Shown one piece after another: positions 1-8,383 of a stretch of DNA of 8,405 nucleotides; within the stretch, counting starts at the first letter, position 1; every line of letters starts with the position of its first letter. The position numbers and the translations under genes are program-made. Source of the stretch: Actinomycetes bacterium (lineage in GTDB: Bacteria; Actinomycetota; CALGFH01); contig JASLIH010000268.1 of NCBI GenBank assembly GCA_030152105.1, positions 1 through 8,405 on the forward strand. The letters are read 5' to 3'. Under the pieces are notes generated by a model. The model was given only the letters and a program-made list of their open reading frames with translations, was not told the DNA's origin and did not search any database.

Positions 1-13
1 TGGCCGGCCGACC

Positions 14-27
14 GGTAGGATCGGGGC
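14..27 (+). promoter_or_regulatory. SD or leaderless -10 box before the carboxyltransferase gene
   Basis: TAGGAT (16-21) lies 6 nt before the GTG start. It can be read as AGGA of a ribosome binding site, or as a -10 box (TANNNT) placed so that transcription would begin at the GTG itself, giving a leaderless mRNA as is common in Actinomycetota. The matching -35 region would fall outside the window, so the two readings cannot be separated here. Confidence 0.4.
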
Positions 28-1571
28 GTGACCGAACCAGCGGCGGAGCGGCCGGAGCCGGCGTTGCGGGCGCTGGCCAAGCAGGCCAGGGCCGGCGGGG
101 CCGAGCGCTACCACACCAAGGCCCGGGAGCAGGGCAAGCTGTTCGTGCGGGAGCGGCTGGCCCGGCTGCTCGACTCGGCCGAGGAGCTCGTCGAGGACGG
201 GCTGCTGGCCAACGCGCTGGCCGGGGACCTGCCGGCCGACGGGGTGGTCACCGGGATCGGCACGGTCGGCGGGCGCACGGTGGCGGTGATGGCCAACGAC
301 TCGACCGTCAAGGCCGGGTCCTGGGGTGCCAGGACGGTCGAGAAGATCCTCCGCGTCCAGGAGTACGCGCTGCGTCACGAGGTCCCGATGCTGTGGCTGG
401 TCGACTCGGCCGGGGCCCGGATCACCGACCAGGTGGAGATGTTCCCGGGCCGCCGCGGGGCCGGGAAGATCTTCTACAACCAGGTCCGGCTGTCGGGCCG
501 GGTGCCGCAGGTGTGCTGCCTGTTCGGACCGTCGGCGGCCGGCGGGGCCTACATCCCGGCCTTCTGCGACGTGGTCTTCATGGTCGAGCACAACGCCTCC
601 ATGTACCTGGGGTCGCCGCGCATGGCCGAGATGGTGATCGGGGAGCGGACCACCCTTGAGGAGATGGGCGGGGCGGCCATGCACTGCCGGGTGTCGGGCT
701 GCGGCGACCTGCTCTGCGCCGACGAGGACGAGGCCATCCAGGCGGCCCGCCGCTACCTGTCGTACTTCCCGGGGAACTGGCGGGGCGACCCGCCGGCCGA
801 GGCCCCTCGGGGGCCGGCCTACCCCGGGCCGGTCGCCCCCCTGATCCCCACCGACGAGTCGCAGCCCTTCGACGTCTACCCGCTGGTCGCGGCCGTGGTC
901 GACACCGAGAGCTTCTTCGAGATCAAGCGCGAGTTCGCCGCCGAGGTCGTCTGCGGGCTGGGCCGGATCGAGGGCAGGGCCGTCGGCATCGTGGCCAACC
1001 AGCCGATGGTCAAGGGCGGGGTCCTGTTCGTCGACTCGGCCGACAAGGTGGCCCGGTTCGTGTGGCTGTGCGACGCCTTCAACCTGCCGCTGGTGTTCCT
1101 GGCCGACGTGCCCGGGTTCATGATCGGGACCGAGGTCGAGCGCCAGGGCATCATCCGCCACGGGGCCAAGCTGATCACGGCGGTCAGCGAGGCCACCGTG
1201 CCCAAGATCTGTGTGGTCGTCCGCAAGGCGTACGGGGCCGGGCTGTACGCCATGGCCGGGCCCGGGTTCGAGCCCGACGCCACCCTGGCCCTGCCCACCG
1301 CCTCGATCGCGGTCATGGGCCCGGAGGCGGCCGTCAACGCCGTCTACTACAACAAGCTGGCCGAGCTCCCCGAGGCCGCGCGCCCGGCCGAGGTGGAGCG
1401 GCTCCAGCGTGAATACCGTGAGGACGTCGACCTGGTCCGGCTGGCCGCCGACCTGGTCGTGGACGCGGTCGTCGACCCCGACGACCTCCGCGCCCAGCTG
1501 GCGCGCCGCCTGGCCTTTGCTGCAGGCAAGGACCGCGAGTTCACCCGCCGCAGGCACGGGGTCCCGCCGGT

Positions 1572-1575
<4 letters not shown>
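28..1575 (+). CDS. Acyl-CoA carboxylase, carboxyltransferase (beta) subunit
   Basis: This is the cytoplasmic carboxyltransferase half of a biotin-dependent acyl-CoA carboxylase. It moves CO2 from carboxybiotin to an acyl-CoA. The 515-residue length is normal for the AccD/PccB/MccB family. The N-terminal crotonase-like domain (about 30-250) carries the oxyanion-type motif AAGGAY (170-175). The C-terminal domain (about 275-500) carries [18 protein letters not shown] (328-345), DVPGFMIG (360-367) and KAYGAG (400-405). The GTG start is preceded by AGGA with 7-nt spacing. The stop overlaps the ATG of the biotin carboxylase gene as ATGA, so the two subunits are probably made in equal amounts. The signatures are mixed: RKAYG recalls propionyl-CoA carboxylases, whereas GAYIP and [11 protein letters not shown] are nearer the methylcrotonyl-type group. 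The acyl-CoA substrate is therefore left open. The family call is secure; propionyl-, methylcrotonyl- or another acyl-CoA are all possible. Confidence 0.95.
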
Positions 1576-3287
<1,712 letters not shown>

Positions 3288-3320
3288 GGGGTTGTCATCC
3301 GGTCGTCGGAAGCGGGGACG

Positions 3321-3734
3321 TTGGAGGCGCAGGGACGTCGGGAGTTCACCGGGCATGCCGACCAGGTCGCGGCGGCCCGTCGCTTCGTGGTCTCCGCGAT
3401 CCAGTCCGGCGGTCCCGCCCGCGACGTCAGCCGGCTCCTCGTCAGTGAGGCCGCGACCAACGCCGTCCTCCACTCGGCCTCGGGCAACGGCGGCACCTTC
3501 TCGGTCCAGTACCTGATCTCCGACGACCTGCTCCGGGTCGAGGTCCACGACGGCGGCGGCCCGACCAGCCCCAGGCGCCGGGTCCACCACCTGGAGTCGA
3601 TGACCGGCCGCGGCCTCGACCTGTTCGACGCCCTCTCGGACCGCTGGGGCATCGACGGCAGCCCGGACGGCTGGACGGTCTGGTTCGAGCTCGACCTGGC
3701 CGCCGAGCAGGCCCGCAGCGACGCCACCCGCTAG
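3321..3734 (+). CDS. RsbW-like ATP-binding protein (anti-sigma / serine kinase type)
   Basis: This is a 137-residue single-domain GHKL ATPase of the HATPase_c_2 class. Such proteins phosphorylate a STAS antagonist and/or hold an alternative sigma factor in partner-switching circuits. The N box is E43-A-A-T-N47-A-V-L-H51, the G1 box is DGGG (77-80) and the G2 box is TGRGL (95-99). There is no transmembrane segment. The TTG start is the only standard start codon between the upstream in-frame TAG and the domain, and GGAAG (3308-3312) sits 8 nt before it. The next conserved segment, ADQVAAARRFV, begins only about 12 residues in, as expected for the family. The gene lies 33 bp downstream of the carboxylase alpha gene and in the same reading frame, separated by a single TAG. 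It may be cotranscribed with the carboxylase and/or driven from a stress-type promoter at 3191-3216. Neither a STAS gene nor a sigma gene is in the window, so its partner and true activity are unknown. Confidence 0.85.
   Translation: MEAQGRREFTGHADQVAAARRFVVSAIQSGGPARDVSRLLVSEAATNAVLHSASGNGGTFSVQYLISDDLLRVEVHDGGGPTSPRRRVHHLESMTGRGLDLFDALSDRWGIDGSPDGWTVWFELDLAAEQARSDATR
3731..3734. other. Convergent genes sharing stop-codon bases (CTAG)
   Basis: The plus-strand RsbW-like gene stops with TAG at 3732-3734. The minus-strand hydratase gene stops with TAG read from 3733-3731. Both stops lie in the palindrome CTAG, so there is no intergenic space and no room for an intrinsic terminator between the two genes. 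Transcripts from each side must run into the opposite gene or end by another mechanism such as Rho. Confidence 0.9.
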
Positions 3735-4504
3735 CCGAACTCGGGGTCGCGCTTCTCGGTCCAGGCGGCGATGCCCTCGCGACGGTCGTCCGACAGCACG
3801 GCCCGGCGCCAGGCCTGGTCCTCGACCTCCATGGCCGCCTCCACCGGCAGGTCGCCGCCCACCTCGAGGGCCCACTTGGCCATGCGGACGGCGGTGGGGG
3901 CGTTGCCGGCGATCTCGGCCGCCAGGGCGGTGGCCGCGGCCACCGCCCTGCCCCGGGGCACGACCCGGTCGGCCAGGCCGAGCCGCAGGGCCTCGTCGGC
4001 CCCGACCCGGCGGCCGGTCAGCACCAGGTCCCTGGCCACCGACCGGCCGACCCGCCGGACCAGCAGCTGGGTGCCGCCGCCGGCCGGGACCAGGCCGAGG
4101 CGGACCTCGGGGAGGCCGAAGGTGGCGTCGTCGGCCGCCACCACCAGGTCGCAGGACAGGGCCAGCTCGGTGCCGCCGCCCAGGGCGAAGCCGGACACGG
4201 CCGCGACCGTCGGCAGGGGGCAGCGCCGCACGGCCGCGAAGCCGCGCCGGAACGCCTCCCGCTGCACGAACCAGCCGTGGTCGTCGAAGCCCGCCCGCTG
4301 CTTGAGGTCGGCCCCGACGCAGAAGGCCCGCTCCCCGGCCCCGGTCAGCACCACCGCCCGGACGCCCGGGTCGGTGGCCAGCGGCTCGACCGCCTCGGCC
4401 AGGTCGACGGCCAGCTCGGTCGAGATGGCGTTCAGCGCCTCCGGCCGGTCCAGGGTCACGGTGGCCACCCGCGCGGCCACCTCCACCCGGACCAGGGGAT
4501 GCAC
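3731..4504 (-). CDS. Enoyl-CoA hydratase/isomerase family protein
   Basis: This is a crotonase-fold hydratase that probably adds water across the double bond of an enoyl-CoA in the cytoplasm. From the start chosen here it has 257 residues, normal for the family. Oxyanion-hole residues sit in CVGADLK (62-68) and FALGGGTE (106-113). Both catalytic glutamates of classical hydratases are present, Glu113 (GGGTELALSCD) and Glu133 (GLPEVRLGLVPAGGGTQ). The pattern, including GADLKQR, resembles methylglutaconyl-CoA hydratase (AUH/LiuC) as well as general enoyl-CoA hydratases. An upstream in-frame GTG at 4546 would add 14 residues (SREGSGEPRRGAS...) of low complexity. The GTG at 4504 is preferred because GGAGGGG (4518-4512) lies 7 nt before it and the family's beta strand starts at once. 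It is the second gene of a minus-strand pair, 49 bp after the epimerase. The substrate is not certain. Confidence 0.93.
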   Translation of the reverse strand: MHPLVRVEVAARVATVTLDRPEALNAISTELAVDLAEAVEPLATDPGVRAVVLTGAGERAFCVGADLKQRAGFDDHGWFVQREAFRRGFAAVRRCPLPTVAAVSGFALGGGTELALSCDLVVAADDATFGLPEVRLGLVPAGGGTQLLVRRVGRSVARDLVLTGRRVGADEALRLGLADRVVPRGRAVAAATALAAEIAGNAPTAVRMAKWALEVGGDLPVEAAMEVEDQAWRRAVLSDDRREGIAAWTEKRDPEFG

Positions 4505-4510
4505 CGAGGC

Positions 4511-4538
4511 ACCCCTCCGGGGTTCCCCGGACCCCTCC
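4511..4538 (-). promoter_or_regulatory. Strong SD with duplicated GGAGGGGT and a small palindrome
   Basis: On the minus strand GGAGGGGT occurs twice (4538-4531 and 4518-4511). The copy nearer the gene is ideally placed for the GTG at 4504. Between them lies CCGGGGAACCCCGG (4530-4517), a 6-bp inverted repeat whose last bases overlap the proximal SD. Pairing could expose one SD or hide the other, but the loop is only 2 nt unless the stem frays. The SD role is well supported; the structural role is speculative. Confidence 0.5.
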
Positions 4539-4553
4539 CGGCTCACCGGGTTG

Positions 4554-5522
4554 TCACCCGCCGACGCTCCCGGCGTTGACCTCCTGGAACGCCCAGGCCC
4601 AGGTGCGGGCCAGCCCGTCGGCCAGGTCGGCCTTGGGGGCCCAGCCGAGGACCCGCCGGGCCTCGGAGCAGTCCAGCGCGATCCGGGCCAGCTCGCCCGG
4701 CCGGGCCGGGGCGAACTCGGGGTCGGCGCCGAACCCGGCGACCTCCCGCAGGGCGTCGTACAGCTCCAGCACCGACGTCTCCACCCCGGTGCCGATGTTG
4801 ACCCGGGCCCCGGGCGCGTCCGGGTGCTCGCCCCCGGCCATGAACGCGTCGACCACGTCTTCCACGAACACGTAGTCGCGGGTCTGGCGGCCGTCGCCGA
4901 AGATCGTCACCGGCTCGTCGGCCAGCAGCCGGTTGCAGAAGATGGCCACCACCCCGGCCTCGCCGTGAGGGTCCTGCCGGGGCCCGTAGACGTTGCCGAG
5001 ACGCAGGCTGACCGGCTCCAGGCCGTGTAGCTCGGCGAAGCTGGCCAGGTAGTCCTCGGCCGACCGCTTGGACACCCCGTAGGGGTTGGTGACCCGGGGC
5101 GGGTAGCGCTCGTCGATCGGCAGGGCCGACGGGTCGGGCTCGCCGTAGACCGTCCCCCCGGAGCTGGCGAAGACCAGCCGCCGGCAGCCGGCGGCAAGGG
5201 CCGCCTTGGCCAGCGCGATGGTCCCGAGCACGTTGACCCGGGCGTCGTGCAGCGGGTCGCTGACGCTGCGGCGGACGTCGATCTGGGCGGCCAGGTGGTA
5301 GACGACCTCGGGGCGCGCCCCGGCGACCACCCCGGCCAGCTCCGGCCCGGCCAGGTCGACCTCGGCCAGCTCGACCCGCCCGGAGGTCAGCGCGTCGGCC
5401 AGGTTCTCCCGCCGCCCGGTCGACAGGTCGTCGACCACCGTCACCTGGTGCCCGTGGCCGGCCAGGCGGTCGACCACCGCCGAGCCGATGAAGCCGGAAC
5501 CGCCCGTGACCAGCGTTCGCAT
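4554..5522 (-). CDS. NAD-dependent epimerase/dehydratase (extended SDR, GalE-like)
   Basis: This is an extended short-chain dehydrogenase/reductase of 322 residues, probably acting on a nucleotide sugar such as UDP-glucose or a related compound in the cytoplasm. The Rossmann motif GGSGFIG is at 7-13 and is followed by the acidic NAD-binding VVDDLSTG (29-36). The active site shows SSGGTVYG (120-127) and the Tyr-x-x-x-Lys pair Tyr148/Lys152 in PYGVSKR. NVYGPRQDP (177-185) and GDGRQTRDYVFVEDVV (209-224) are typical of GalE and dTDP-/UDP-sugar epimerases. The ATG start has AGGAAAGG (5540-5533) 10 nt upstream, a longish but acceptable gap. It is the first gene of a minus-strand pair with the enoyl-CoA hydratase, an unusual functional pairing. 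The product could be UDP-glucose/galactose epimerase or a dehydratase; the motifs favour epimerase. Confidence 0.93.
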   Translation of the reverse strand: MRTLVTGGSGFIGSAVVDRLAGHGHQVTVVDDLSTGRRENLADALTSGRVELAEVDLAGPELAGVVAGARPEVVYHLAAQIDVRRSVSDPLHDARVNVLGTIALAKAALAAGCRRLVFASSGGTVYGEPDPSALPIDERYPPRVTNPYGVSKRSAEDYLASFAELHGLEPVSLRLGNVYGPRQDPHGEAGVVAIFCNRLLADEPVTIFGDGRQTRDYVFVEDVVDAFMAGGEHPDAPGARVNIGTGVETSVLELYDALREVAGFGADPEFAPARPGELARIALDCSEARRVLGWAPKADLADGLARTWAWAFQEVNAGSVGG

Positions 5523-5641
5523 GCCGAAGGAGCCTTTCCTCGGGATCGGTCAGAGCGGTCATCCTAGAGCAAGCTCCGTCTTGTCGTGGGCCGCTGGATC
5601 GTTCAGGCTCCCGTCGGGCAAGCCAGGCGGGAGGAGCGCAG
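5523..5641. promoter_or_regulatory. Divergent intergenic promoter region
   Basis: This 119-bp spacer separates the minus-strand epimerase from the plus-strand phosphatase and must hold promoters for both, unless one is read from further away. For the minus strand, TAGGAT (5566-5561) is a good -10-like hexamer that would give a leader of about 30 nt, but no convincing -35 lies 16-18 bp upstream. For the plus strand I see no strong hexamer pair; TTGTCG (5581-5586) with CAGGCT (5604-5609) is weak. The ribosome binding site of the phosphatase gene is GGGAGGAG at 5629-5636. Confidence 0.5.
5547..5561. repeat. Short direct repeat CGGTCA, 9-bp period
   Basis: CGGTCA occurs at 5547-5552 and again at 5556-5561 with three bases between. 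On the minus strand it overlaps the edge of the TAGGAT -10 candidate and the expected start site of the epimerase transcript, where a repressor site would sit. Two 6-mers are little evidence in GC-rich DNA, so an operator role is only a suggestion. Confidence 0.25.
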
Positions 5642-7174
5642 TTGCAGGAGGCGGCCAGGCCGGTCACGGCCGGCACCCGGATGGTCGCGGCGACCCGCGG
5701 CTGGCTGCTCCCGTACCTGGTGATCGCCTTCGTGTCCCTGGTCGAGCTGCTGTCCAGCGGGGTGGTCGTGGGCGGCTTCCTGGTCCTGGCCCCGCTGCTG
5801 GCCAGCCGGGTGTCGAGCCGCCGCAGCCAGGTCATCGCCGTCGGCCTGGTCACCCTGGTGGTGGCCGGCGCCCTGGGCGTGTGGACCGGCAAGCTGGTCG
5901 GCGGCCAGCTGTTCATCCGCCTGCTCCTGATCACCCTGGCCACGCTGTTCGCCCTGGTCAACTGGGGCGCCGCCCAGCGCGAGCAGTCGGCCCTGGAGCG
6001 GGCCGCCGACACCATCCGGATGGCCGGGTCGCTGGCCGCCGGGCTGGAGCCGGAGGAGGCCTACGACCTGCTGGCCCGCTCGGCCCGGACGCTGTACGCG
6101 GCCAACGTGGCCGCCGTCTACCGCCGCCAGGGCGACCAGATGGTGACCGTCGGCCAGGCCCGCGACCCCGAGGTCCCGGCGATGCCGCTGCGGCTGCCGA
6201 GGGCCAGCTTCCCGGCCGCCTTCATGACCGTGACCCGGCGGGTCAGTGTGCGCGCCTCGACCGAGCCGGAGGCGCCGATGCTGGAGGCCCGCGGCCTCAG
6301 CAGCCTGCTCTGGCTGCCGCTGCTCGACCGGGCCGGCGAGCAGCTCGGCACCATCGTGCTCGCCTGGAAGCGCGACCCCAAGCTGTCGGCCCAGGCGCTG
6401 GAGGCCTCCGAGAGCTTCGCCAGCCTCGGTGCCCGGGCCATCTCCGGGTCCGAGCGGGTGCGGGCCCAGACCGAGGTCCTTGAGCAGGTCCAGGCCCTGC
6501 TGCTGACCACCCCGCCGGACTGGGTGGCCGGGTTCCAGGTCGGGGTCAGGTACCAGTCGGCCAGCGGCCTTGCTCAGATCGGCGGCGACTTCTACGACGT
6601 GGTCGAGCTGGACGAGCGCGGCCTGGCGTTCATCCTGGCCGACGCCCGCGGCAAGGGGCTGGAGGCGAGCTCGCTGGCCGCCGTCCTCAAGGGCGCCTTC
6701 CGCAGCCTGGCCGGCGAGGGGGCCGGCCCGGCCCGCATCCTCAACCGGCTCGACCGGCTGGTGGCCCGCGAAGGCGGCGACGAGGACTTCGTGACCGCCC
6801 TGGCCGGCCGGGTCCACCCCGACGGCCGCATCCTGCTCGCCTCGGCCGGCCACCCCGCCCCCCTTGGCGCCGGCCCGCGCCTGGTCCAGGTGGCCGCCCC
6901 CCTCGGCCTCGGCACCCAGGCCAACGAGAGCCAGGGCCACCTGCGCCCCCGCGACCGCCTGATCTGCTACACCGACGGCCTGGTCGAGGCCCGCAACGCC
7001 GCCGGCGAGTTCCTCGACCGCTCGGTGTTCGAGCAGGCGGTCGCCGCCGACTCGCTGACCGAGGCCCTCGACCGGCTGGTCGAGCTGGTCGACCGCCACG
7101 CCGAGGGCCGCCACGACGACGACCTGGCCCTGCTCGCCCTCGAGTACGACCCTCGGGAGGGCGGCGGCGGATAG
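5642..7174 (+). CDS. Membrane-anchored GAF-SpoIIE/PP2C serine phosphatase
   Basis: This 510-residue protein is predicted to sit in the cytoplasmic membrane with a cytosolic phosphatase. Such enzymes dephosphorylate STAS-domain anti-anti-sigma factors and so release a sigma factor in response to a signal. Hydrophobic segments at about 21-55 (one or two helices), 63-82 and 88-109 form the anchor. A GAF-like sensory domain follows (about 125-275), then a short helical linker. The SpoIIE/PP2C domain (about 295-502) shows the metal ligands in GGDFYD (314-319), ADARGKG (333-339), SAGHPAP (401-407), YTDGLVEAR (443-451) and HDDDLALLAL (491-500). The TTG start is preferred because GGGAGGAG (5629-5636) lies 5 nt upstream; an ATG 13 codons in has no such site. 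The usual D-V-x-G-K/H-G motif reads D-A-R-G-K-G here. The gene is divergent from the epimerase. Its likely partner protein is not in the window, though an RsbW-like kinase is encoded about 2 kb away. Confidence 0.9.
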   Translation: MQEAARPVTAGTRMVAATRGWLLPYLVIAFVSLVELLSSGVVVGGFLVLAPLLASRVSSRRSQVIAVGLVTLVVAGALGVWTGKLVGGQLFIRLLLITLATLFALVNWGAAQREQSALERAADTIRMAGSLAAGLEPEEAYDLLARSARTLYAANVAAVYRRQGDQMVTVGQARDPEVPAMPLRLPRASFPAAFMTVTRRVSVRASTEPEAPMLEARGLSSLLWLPLLDRAGEQLGTIVLAWKRDPKLSAQALEASESFASLGARAISGSERVRAQTEVLEQVQALLLTTPPDWVAGFQVGVRYQSASGLAQIGGDFYDVVELDERGLAFILADARGKGLEASSLAAVLKGAFRSLAGEGAGPARILNRLDRLVAREGGDEDFVTALAGRVHPDGRILLASAGHPAPLGAGPRLVQVAAPLGLGTQANESQGHLRPRDRLICYTDGLVEARNAAGEFLDRSVFEQAVAADSLTEALDRLVELVDRHAEGRHDDDLALLALEYDPREGGGG

Positions 7175-7222
7175 CATGGCCAGGTCGCCCACGAGGCGCC
7201 CGAACTGGCCGTTCCATCCCAC

Positions 7223-7229
7223 AAGGGAG
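7223..7229 (+). promoter_or_regulatory. Ribosome binding site deciding the acyl-CoA dehydrogenase start
   Basis: AAGGGAG (7223-7229) lies 5 nt before the ATG at 7235. An in-frame GTG at 7229 overlaps this site and would leave no room for ribosome binding, so the ATG, which begins the family-typical MDFELTPEQEEFR, is the start. Confidence 0.75.
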
Positions 7230-7234
7230 TGCCG

Positions 7235-8383
7235 ATGGATTTCGAGCTGACCCCAGAGCAGGAGGAGTTCCGCAAGATCGTCCGGGCCTTCGCCGAGGAG
7301 GTGGTGGCCCCCCGGGCGGAGGCGATGGACCGGGCCGGGGCCCTGGACCCGGTGGTGCTCGACCAGATGGCCGGCATGGGCCTGTTCGGGCTGCCGTTCC
7401 CCGAGGAGGTCGGCGGCATGGGCGCCGACTACACCACCTTGTGCCTGGCCGTCGAGGAGCTGGGCCGGGTCGACTCGTCGGTGGCCATCACGCTTGAGGC
7501 GGCGGTCGGGCTGGGGGCGATGCCGATCTGGCGCTACGGCACCGGAGACCAGCACCAGCGCTGGCTGCGCCCGCTGGCCACCGGAGAGCGGCTGGGGGCC
7601 TTCGGGCTCACCGAGCCGGCCGGCGGGTCGGACGCCGGCGCCCTGTCCACCAAGGCGGTCCTCGAGGGCGACGAGTGGGTGATCGACGGCACCAAGGCGT
7701 TCATCACCAACGCCGGCCTGGACCGCTCCGGGCTGGTCACCGTGGCCGCCGTGACCGGCCAGCGGCCCGACGGCCGCAACGAGATCACCAGCATCATCGT
7801 GCCCACCGGCACCCCCGGGTACCGGGTCGGCCGCACCTACGCCAAGATCGGCTGGCACGCCTCCGACACCCGCGAGCTGGTCTTCGAGAGCTGCCGGGTG
7901 CCGGTGGCCAACACCCTGGGCGAGCGCGGCGCCGGCCTGGCCAACTTCCTGCGCACCCTGGAGGAGGGCCGGATCGCCGTGGCCGCCCTGGCCACCGGCC
8001 TCTGCCAGGGCTGCGTCGACGAGTCCACCAAATACGCCCGCGAGCGCCAGGCCTTCGGCCAGCCGATCGCCGGGTTCCAGGCGATCGCCTTCAAGATCGC
8101 CGACATGGAGGTCAGAGCCCACACCGCCCGCCTGGCCTGGCAGCGGGCCGCGGCCAAGCTCGACGCCGGCCAGCCGTTTGGCCGCGAGGCCGCCATCGCC
8201 AAGCTGTACGCCTCCGAAGCCGCCGTCACCTCGGCCCGCGACGCCGTCCAGGTCCACGGCGGCTACGGCTACATGGAGGAGTTCCCCGTCGCCCGCTTCT
8301 ACCGCGACGCCAAGGTCCTCGAGATCGGCGAGGGCACCAGCGAGATCATGCGCATCCTCATCGCCCGCTCGACCGGCCTCTAG
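7235..8383 (+). CDS. Acyl-CoA dehydrogenase (FAD-dependent, FadE/AcdA type)
   Basis: This flavoenzyme makes the alpha,beta double bond in an acyl-CoA and passes the electrons to an electron-transfer flavoprotein in the cytoplasm. The 382 residues match the short/medium-chain family. The N-terminal helical domain starts at MDFELTPEQEEFR. The middle beta domain has FGLTEPAGGSDAG (123-135) and WVIDGTKAFITNA (148-160) for FAD and substrate contacts, then KIGWHASDTRELVFE (204-218). The C-terminal domain has YARERQAFGQPI (267-278), QVHGGYGYMEEFP (339-351) and EIGEGTSEIMR (363-373), in which Glu366 is the expected catalytic base. Isovaleryl-CoA dehydrogenases lack Glu at this place and use one in an earlier helix; here the matching helix reads LEEGRI, so the general short-chain or branched-chain type is more likely. 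It starts 60 bp after the phosphatase gene and may be cotranscribed with it. The substrate is unknown. Confidence 0.95.
   Translation: MDFELTPEQEEFRKIVRAFAEEVVAPRAEAMDRAGALDPVVLDQMAGMGLFGLPFPEEVGGMGADYTTLCLAVEELGRVDSSVAITLEAAVGLGAMPIWRYGTGDQHQRWLRPLATGERLGAFGLTEPAGGSDAGALSTKAVLEGDEWVIDGTKAFITNAGLDRSGLVTVAAVTGQRPDGRNEITSIIVPTGTPGYRVGRTYAKIGWHASDTRELVFESCRVPVANTLGERGAGLANFLRTLEEGRIAVAALATGLCQGCVDESTKYARERQAFGQPIAGFQAIAFKIADMEVRAHTARLAWQRAAAKLDAGQPFGREAAIAKLYASEAAVTSARDAVQVHGGYGYMEEFPVARFYRDAKVLEIGEGTSEIMRILIARSTGL

Noticed and set aside
3771..5030. A 419-codon plus-strand open frame opposite the hydratase and epimerase
   Set aside because: It is Ser-, Arg-, Thr- and Pro-rich, antisense to both genes, without motifs.
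5596..5621. A SigB-like promoter before the phosphatase gene (GGAT, 16 bp, GGGCAA)
   Set aside because: Both boxes are degenerate, and the start site would fall at or inside the ribosome binding site at 5629-5636.
4543..6015. A 490-codon minus-strand open frame over the epimerase and the divergent spacer
   Set aside because: It covers the epimerase in the wrong frame and the first part of the phosphatase in antisense; Arg- and Gly-rich without recognisable motifs.
7172..7177. TAGCAT as a -10 box for the dehydrogenase gene
   Set aside because: No acceptable -35 hexamer lies 16-18 bp upstream and the match includes the phosphatase stop codon; too weak to annotate.
7235..8383. Naming the dehydrogenase isovaleryl-CoA dehydrogenase from its neighbours
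   Set aside because: The catalytic Glu366 in EIGEGTSE is that of the general acyl-CoA dehydrogenase family, not the isovaleryl-type arrangement.
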